The translations under genes were made by a program, and so were the position numbers. This document shows positions 13,369 to 17,888 of a stretch of 17,888 nt of DNA, piece by piece. The stretch is taken from NCBI GenBank assembly GCA_046597185.1, contig JBKJLF010000339.1:1-17888 (forward strand), read 5' to 3'. Positions within the stretch are counted from its first letter, which is position 1. Every line of letters starts with the position of its first letter. Below the pieces are notes generated by a model. That model worked only from the letters and a program-made list of their open reading frames with translations. It had not been told where the DNA came from and searched no databases. The stretch comes from CAMBDR01 sp046597185. GTDB lineage: Bacteria > Pseudomonadota > Gammaproteobacteria > Burkholderiales > Burkholderiaceae_D.

Positions 13369-14618
13369 TGATAGTGCGCGTATTTTTGTATTTCGCGTAT
13401 GGGTATTTTTTATCGTATTCTTTGCGCGTCATTAACGCCATTATCGGCCCGGTATTGGTGCAAGAACTGAGCTTATCGAATGCCGAATTGGGCCTCATCT
13501 CTGCCGCCTATTTAATCACCTTCGCCAGCTTGCAATTGCCCTTGGGAATTTGGCTGGATCGCTATGGTGCGCGCCGCACTGAAGCGGCTTTATTGCTGGT
13601 GGCAGCGCTTGGATGTGCCATATTTGCCTCCAGCCACGGTTTTTGGGGTTTGTGGCTTGGGCGCGCTTTGATTGGGCTAGGGGTGTCTGCCTGCCTGATG
13701 GCCGCACTCAAAGCTTTTCGCCAATGGTTTCCGGCAAACCGCCAGAGCCAGTTGGGCAGCGGCATGTTTGTCTCGGGCACGCTGGGTGCGTTATGCGCGA
13801 CCATTCCGGTCAATGCCAGTTTGCCGTTTCTGGGCTGGCGCGGTGTTTTTTGGCTGGTGACAGTGTTACTTTTATTGGCGGCTGCACTTCTGTTTTTTTG
13901 GCTCCAGCCTGTTGAGGCGCTACATGAAAGTATGGCCCAGGGTAGCGATGCCGATAATGCAGCAAGCAGTGATGGCTATCGGCAAATCTTTCAAGACCCT
14001 TTTTTTCGCCGCCTATGTTTTATCGGTATCGCCAATCAAGGCAGTATGATGGCTTTGCAGTCCCTGTGGATTGGCCCCTGGATGATTCAAGTGGTGGGCT
14101 TATCAAAAAGTGAGAGCGCCGATGTTTTGTTTGGCTTTAATCTGGTGTTATTGCTGGCGTATTTGCTGCTTTCCTGGCGCGCGCCGCACTACATCGTGAT
14201 TGATGGAGCCAAAGCGCGTGGGCCGCATCAGGTTCGGCTCAGTCAAGTCATCGCCTGGGGCATCGGTAGTGCGCTGCTGGTTCAAGCACTGTGTATTGTC
14301 ATCGACGCCAAATGGGCTTGGGCCTTGTGGCTCTTGTTTGGCCTGTGCCATTCGGTCTCGTCGCTGGTGCAATCGCATATCGGGCTCACCTTTCCGGCGC
14401 GCGTGGCCGGGCGCGCCAATACGGCATTTAACTTGCTGCTTTTTCTTGGTGCGTTTGCGGTGCAATCAGGCTTGGGGCTATTGATTGACGCCTTGAGGAC
14501 GTATGGACTCAGTACCAGTAACGCCATGCGCTGGGCGTTTGGGCTTGGATTGCTCTGGCAAGTTTCCGGGTGGATAGGGTTTGTGCGCTCTCGCGCTCAA
14601 GTTAGCCATGTCGATTGA
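13368..14618 (+). CDS. Major facilitator superfamily transporter
   Basis: This 416-residue membrane protein has twelve likely transmembrane segments in two halves, split by a soluble loop near 185-210. Motif A between helices 2 and 3 is GIWLDRYGARR (60-70), and WLGRALIGLGVSACLMAALKAFRQWF matches helices 4-5 of the family. The substrate is unknown. The ATG overlaps the lipoprotein stop (TAATG), so it is the last gene of the DsrE-TlpA-S46-lipoprotein run. Because the neighbour is a dipeptide-releasing enzyme, peptide or amino-acid transport is a reasonable guess. No terminator is seen after it. Confidence 0.9.
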   Translation: MIVRVFLYFAYGYFLSYSLRVINAIIGPVLVQELSLSNAELGLISAAYLITFASLQLPLGIWLDRYGARRTEAALLLVAALGCAIFASSHGFWGLWLGRALIGLGVSACLMAALKAFRQWFPANRQSQLGSGMFVSGTLGALCATIPVNASLPFLGWRGVFWLVTVLLLLAAALLFFWLQPVEALHESMAQGSDADNAASSDGYRQIFQDPFFRRLCFIGIANQGSMMALQSLWIGPWMIQVVGLSKSESADVLFGFNLVLLLAYLLLSWRAPHYIVIDGAKARGPHQVRLSQVIAWGIGSALLVQALCIVIDAKWAWALWLLFGLCHSVSSLVQSHIGLTFPARVAGRANTAFNLLLFLGAFAVQSGLGLLIDALRTYGLSTSNAMRWAFGLGLLWQVSGWIGFVRSRAQVSHVD

Positions 14619-14719
14619 GGTGACCCGCTTGTTTTCCAGATTTACCGCACCAGATTGATTTATCCCATAAAATTTCGTGCTATCGTGTAGCTTCAATGAT
14701 TGGTAATGAGGAGAATATG
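14619..14719. promoter_or_regulatory. Gap before the DUF1840 gene with a weak promoter candidate
   Basis: This 101-base gap is the largest between the MFS and btu genes. TGCTATCGT at 14678-14686 resembles an extended -10, with TTGATT at 14655-14660 upstream (20-base spacing, longer than usual). GAGGAG at 14708-14713 is the ribosome-binding sequence of the next gene. I see no hairpin followed by a T-run. Confidence 0.3.
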
Positions 14720-15064
14720 ATGTTGATCACCTTTAAAAGCAAAGCCTCACCCGACGTGATCATGTATAAAGAACACGCCAAACGCATTCTCGACCTGCTC
14801 CAAAAAGATTTGGATCGAGGTGTATTAACCGCAGCCGAAACGGCAAGTGCCGTCAGCAAACTGGAAGTTGAAATTGCCGAGAGCCGCGCTCATCCTGCGT
14901 CGGAAGAAGTCAAACACGATATCGAAGCCCACCATAACGCCAGTGGCGATGACAGCGAGCACGAAGCAGCCGAAGAGGTGAGCTTTGCAACCCGCGCCTA
15001 CCCGGTGCTGGAATTACTGCGTGCAGCCCAACGTGATGGCCAAGATGTAATGTGGGGAGTCTAG
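14720..15064 (+). CDS. DUF1840 family protein
   Basis: This 114-residue protein begins MLITFKSKASPDVIMYKEHAKRILDLL-type sequence and ends YPVLELLRAAQRDGQDVMWGV, both hallmarks of DUF1840, a small proteobacterial family without known function. The middle (residues ~60-90) is acidic and histidine-rich (HDIEAHHNASGDDSEHEAAEE). It is soluble, with no signal peptide. ATG 14720 is chosen because GAGGAG is placed well for it; ATG 14717 and ATG 14696 are in frame but less well spaced or outside the conserved region. The btuC gene begins 43 bases after it, so cotranscription is possible. Confidence 0.88.
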   Translation: MLITFKSKASPDVIMYKEHAKRILDLLQKDLDRGVLTAAETASAVSKLEVEIAESRAHPASEEVKHDIEAHHNASGDDSEHEAAEEVSFATRAYPVLELLRAAQRDGQDVMWGV

Positions 15065-15107
15065 CGTTGTGCGCGCTGTGTTTGTATATTGTGCTTGAAC
15101 TTGCCTC

Positions 15108-16124
15108 ATGAATTCAGCCCCTTGGAAGCGCGCCACCCTGATCTTGCTGCTTTTGGCGAGCATGGCCTGTACCAGCTTGCTGATAGCGGGCTTACTTGGC
15201 TCGGTGCCCATTACGCTGTCTGAATTAGCACCCGCCTTGCTTGAACTGCGGCACAACAGCAACCATAGCATGGCTGCAACTTTGCTGGATTTGCGCCTGC
15301 AACGCGGCTTGGTTGCCTTTGTCACTGGCGCGAGCTTGTCACTGGCCGGGATGATGATGCAAGCCTTGTTGCGCAACCCCCTGGCAGACCCTTATGTGCT
15401 TGGCATTTCTGCTGGCTCGGCAGTCGGGGCATTGGTAGCGATGCTGTTCATGTATGCCAGTTGGGTAATCGATGCGGCCGCCTTGGTGGGTGCCGTCACC
15501 ATTTCCATTTTGCTCTACAGCTTGGCGCGGCGCGATTTGCGCCACGGCGGTGCCGCTGAAGCGGGCAGTTCGCAATTATTATTAACGGGCATCATTCTAT
15601 CCTCCGCCTGCATGGCCTTGGTAACATTGGTTTTTTCGATTGCCCCGGAAGGGCGCTTGCGTAGCATGGTGTTTTGGATGATTGGTGATATCTCGGGGGC
15701 TGTGTTGCGCCCACTCCCTTGGATCGCACTCGTGCTTGCATTGGTAATTGCAATGCGCAATGCGCGCGCTCTCAATTTGCTGGCACTGCACGCACAAAAT
15801 GCCGCAACGCTTGGGGTGGCGGTCGCAACGCTGCGTCAAGGTTTGTTTTTTTGTTCCGCCATGCTCACCGCCAGCGCTGTCGCCACGACTGGCAGCATCG
15901 GCTTTGTCGGCTTGATTGTGCCACATGCTTGCCGCTTTGCCTTCGGCCCGGATCACCGGATCTTGATTCCGGCAAGTGCTCTTGCGGGGGGTGGTTTTTT
16001 GGTTTTGGCCGATACGCTGGCCCGTACCATCGCGGCACCGCAACAGTTGCCGGTCGGCGTCATTACCGCCTTGATTGGAACACCAATTTTTCTATTTCAA
16101 TTGCACCATCTGCGCCGCCCATGA
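15108..16124 (+). CDS. btuC: FecCD/BtuC-family ABC transporter permease
   Basis: This 338-residue inner-membrane permease has about ten transmembrane segments and the family's signatures: LRLQRGLVAFVTGASLSLAG, MMQALLRNPLADPYVLGISAG, TTGSIGFVGLIVPH and LPVGVITALIGTPIFLFQL. It would form the dimeric channel for vitamin B12 uptake with BtuD and BtuF; iron-siderophore permeases share the same motifs, so the B12 call rests mainly on the BtuF-like neighbour. The start has no clear ribosome-binding sequence. I see no cobalamin riboswitch in the 43-base gap upstream. The stop overlaps the ATPase start (ATGA). Confidence 0.9.
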   Translation: MNSAPWKRATLILLLLASMACTSLLIAGLLGSVPITLSELAPALLELRHNSNHSMAATLLDLRLQRGLVAFVTGASLSLAGMMMQALLRNPLADPYVLGISAGSAVGALVAMLFMYASWVIDAAALVGAVTISILLYSLARRDLRHGGAAEAGSSQLLLTGIILSSACMALVTLVFSIAPEGRLRSMVFWMIGDISGAVLRPLPWIALVLALVIAMRNARALNLLALHAQNAATLGVAVATLRQGLFFCSAMLTASAVATTGSIGFVGLIVPHACRFAFGPDHRILIPASALAGGGFLVLADTLARTIAAPQQLPVGVITALIGTPIFLFQLHHLRRP

Positions 16125-16894
16125 TAAGCACTCAAAACCTGACCCTGAAAGTCGGCGCACGGGTATTACTCGACCAATTCACCTGGGAAAGCAAGGCTGG
16201 TGAATGCTGGTGTGTTATCGGGCGCAATGGTGCTGGCAAAAGCACGCTGCTACGCACACTGGCAGGTTTGCAGCCGCCCGCCTTTGGCACAGTGTGCCTG
16301 CAACAACGTGCATTGGATCAATGGCCCTTGAATGAATTGGCCCAACAAAGGGCTTTTTTACCACAAAGCCGCAGCGACACCTTTGCTTATCGAGCACTGG
16401 AAACCGTGCTGGCCGCACGCCATCCCTGGCACGCGAATCAGTACTGGGAAAACAGCGATGATTACCGTATCGCTCTCGCTGCGTTGGAGGCAATGGAAGT
16501 GGCGCAACTTGCTCAGCGCGATGTGCGAACACTCTCCGGTGGCGAACGGCAACGAGTCGCCATTGCAGCGCTACTGGCGCAAGATACCCCATTACTATTA
16601 CTGGACGAACCAGCCAACGCGCTCGATCTGGCACACCAGGTCAGTGTCATGCGCTTATTGTCAAGGATGTGCCGCGAACAAAATAAAACCGTGATCATGA
16701 TCGGCCACGATTTAAGCTTGGCACACGCCAGCGCCAGTCACGCCCTGCTCTTGATGGGTGATGGGCGCTGGCAAGCAGGAGCGGTCGATCAAATCATGCA
16801 AGCGCCATTGTTAAGTGATTATCTGGGTCATCCGATTGAAGTCATCACCCATGACCGCCGTACACTTTTTTTACCGCAAGAGGAATCATTTTGA
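16121..16894 (+). CDS. btuD: ABC transporter ATP-binding protein, BtuD/FhuC type
   Basis: This 257-residue ATPase has Walker A GRNGAGKST (34-42), Q-loop Q82, signature LSGGERQR (138-145), Walker B LLLLDEP (158-164) and switch H196. It powers the BtuC channel. The frame is open far upstream, but that part is a shadow of btuC; ATG 16121 is chosen because similarity to ABC ATPases begins there (MISTQNLTLKVGARVLL) and it overlaps the btuC stop by four bases. The stop in turn overlaps the TTG start of btuF (TTGA), so the three genes are translationally linked. Confidence 0.93.
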   Translation: MISTQNLTLKVGARVLLDQFTWESKAGECWCVIGRNGAGKSTLLRTLAGLQPPAFGTVCLQQRALDQWPLNELAQQRAFLPQSRSDTFAYRALETVLAARHPWHANQYWENSDDYRIALAALEAMEVAQLAQRDVRTLSGGERQRVAIAALLAQDTPLLLLDEPANALDLAHQVSVMRLLSRMCREQNKTVIMIGHDLSLAHASASHALLLMGDGRWQAGAVDQIMQAPLLSDYLGHPIEVITHDRRTLFLPQEESF

Positions 16895-17799
16895 TCCATC
16901 AACCACAGCCACTCATCAGGTACAACATCAGCGCGTTCACACTTTGCACACTGTGCATGCTAACCGGGGCGGTAGCCGCCACCGTTACAGTCAACGATGA
17001 CTTGGGTAAAAAAATCACCCTTGCAAAACCTGCAGCACGAGTCATTTCAATGGCTCCCCATGCGACGGAACTCTTGTTCGCAGCGGGCGGTGCACAACAT
17101 CTGGTGGGCATAGACAATTACAGTAATTATCCGGAAGCCGCAAACCATATCGCCAAGGTGGGCGATAATCAGCATATCGATCTGGAACGGATCATTGCCT
17201 TGAAGCCGGATTTGGTGGTAGTTTGGACACAAACCAGCCAAGAGCGCCAAATTGAGCAATTGCGTAAATCAGGCATCCCCTTGTTTCATAGCGATCCACG
17301 CAAGCTTGATGAGATTCCGGACAGTTTGCAACGTCTGGGAAAATTGATGGGCACCGAAGCAGTCGCCAACCCGGCGGCGCAAGACTTGCGTCAACGCCTG
17401 CGTGACCTGGCGCAACAATACGCCAATCGCCCAGCCGTCCGGGTTTTCTATCAGGTATGGGATAAACCCTTATTCACCCTCAATGGTAGTCATATTGTGA
17501 GTGATGCACTGCGCTTATGCGGCGCTGAAAACATTTTCGCAAGCCAAAAAATCATTGCGCCAGTCGTCAGCGTGGAAGCGGTGCTACAAGAAAATCCGGA
17601 AGCCATTTTTGCCAGTGCGGAACGTGATGGCGGTGCCTTTGCCATCTGGAAGCCATTTCCAAAACTATTGGCCGTAAAAAATGACAATCTGTTTCGCATT
17701 GACGGAAATTTGCTCAATCGCTCCGGGCCAAGAATGGTAGCGGGCGCAACTGCGCTTTGCCAATTTCTGGAAACTGCACGGCAACACCGAAAAAAATAA
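16891..17799 (+). CDS. btuF: Periplasmic cobalamin-binding protein, BtuF-like
   Basis: This 302-residue type III binding protein has a signal peptide (cleavage expected after AVA, ~29) and the two-lobed pattern of BtuF: RVISMAPHATELLFAAGGAQHLVGIDNYSNYP, then LERIIALKPDLVVVW, and near the end NRSGPRMVAGATALCQFL, which parallels the end of E. coli BtuF. It would capture vitamin B12 in the periplasm for BtuCD. The start is TTG at 16891, supported by AGAGGA eight bases upstream and by the need for a full signal sequence; the first in-frame ATG would remove most of it. No outer-membrane BtuB receptor is visible in the window. Confidence 0.9.
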   Translation: MIHQPQPLIRYNISAFTLCTLCMLTGAVAATVTVNDDLGKKITLAKPAARVISMAPHATELLFAAGGAQHLVGIDNYSNYPEAANHIAKVGDNQHIDLERIIALKPDLVVVWTQTSQERQIEQLRKSGIPLFHSDPRKLDEIPDSLQRLGKLMGTEAVANPAAQDLRQRLRDLAQQYANRPAVRVFYQVWDKPLFTLNGSHIVSDALRLCGAENIFASQKIIAPVVSVEAVLQENPEAIFASAERDGGAFAIWKPFPKLLAVKNDNLFRIDGNLLNRSGPRMVAGATALCQFLETARQHRKK

Positions 17800-17812
17800 A
17801 CGCGGCTGCCAA

Positions 17813-17830
17813 GCTGTCAGCATTGACAGC
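17813..17830. other. Short inverted repeat after btuF
   Basis: GCTGTCA (17813-17819) and TGACAGC (17824-17830) form a perfect seven-pair stem with a GCAT loop. No T-run follows, so it is unlikely to be a terminator itself. It may be an RNA-stabilising hairpin or a protein-binding palindrome. Confidence 0.55.
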
Positions 17831-17851
17831 AGCAAACCTGAGGCGCAAAGC

Positions 17852-17885
17852 AAAAAGCCCTTGATACGAATATCAAGGGCTTTTT
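17852..17885 (+). terminator. Strong rho-independent terminator after the btu operon
   Basis: A perfect stem of AAAAAGCCCTTGATA (17852-17866) and its complement (17871-17885) has a CGAA tetraloop. A 3' run of T's follows the GC part, and the matching A-run makes it able to work in both directions. It closes the btuCDF unit. Confidence 0.93.
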
Positions 17886-17888
17886 CAT

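Noticed and set aside
14619..15107. Cobalamin riboswitch upstream of btuC
   Set aside because: I looked for the conserved B12-box type sequence and a multi-stem leader in the gaps and saw neither; the available space is too small.
15719..16120. Upstream extension of the btuD reading frame by about 134 codons
   Set aside because: It lies inside btuC in another frame, has no ABC-transporter similarity and would remove the normal ATGA overlap.
1..17888. Mobile element, phage or tRNA genes
   Set aside because: No transposase or integrase sequence, no terminal inverted repeats with target duplications and no cloverleaf-like sequence were seen.

Overview
The window looks like chromosomal DNA of a betaproteobacterium of the order Burkholderiales, possibly an Oxalobacteraceae member with moderate GC content. 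This is inferred from the gene content: argB followed by a HAD pyrimidine 5'-nucleotidase, an ECF sigma factor with a small zinc-finger anti-sigma partner, the rsmI / LppC / yraN / diaA / dolP neighbourhood, a cysteine-rich CWC protein and a DUF1840 protein. I see no tRNA, rRNA, CRISPR array, insertion sequence or phage gene. Coding density is very high and no gap between genes exceeds about 130 bases.

Layout. (1) Bases 1-494 hold the C-terminal part of a periplasmic amino-acid-type binding protein (+). (2) Bases 491-3972 are a three-gene minus-strand operon, argB > HAD nucleotidase > fused pabB-pabC. It ends in a stop codon that shares bases with the stop of gene 1. (3) Bases 4103-5577 (+) are a regulatory cassette: ECF sigma factor, zinc-finger anti-sigma candidate and a response regulator with an ANTAR RNA-binding output domain. 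(4) Bases 5564-6705 (-) are rsmI and the CWC cysteine-rich protein. (5) Bases 6717-14618 (+) are a long head-to-tail run: LppC-type lipoprotein-like protein, yraN, diaA/gmhA-like SIS protein, dolP-like BON lipoprotein, then a periplasmic DsrE protein, a TlpA-type thioredoxin, an S46 exopeptidase, an unknown lipoprotein and an MFS transporter. The first five, counted from rsmI, reproduce the E. coli yraL-yraM-yraN-diaA-yraP order. The last five look like an added envelope module. (6) Bases 14720-17799 (+) are a DUF1840 protein and a btuC-btuD-btuF vitamin B12 (or similar metallophore) importer, closed by a strong palindromic terminator at 17852-17885.

How they may work together. The yra block serves the envelope (peptidoglycan synthesis activation, outer-membrane lipoprotein). 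The appended DsrE-TlpA-S46-lipoprotein-MFS genes are linked by overlaps or gaps of 0-12 bases. The S46 enzyme has exactly six cysteines in its predicted mature chain, all in its N-terminal quarter, which fits disulfide handling by the adjacent TlpA protein. This is the best candidate here for a little-described functional unit.

A second pattern is that in-frame short tandem repeats sit in the signal-peptide regions of three neighbouring exported proteins (LppC-like, dolP-like, DsrE), and a fourth lies in the tail of the anti-sigma protein. The clearest is five copies of a 12-base unit encoding Pro-Thr-His-Leu at the start of the DsrE gene.
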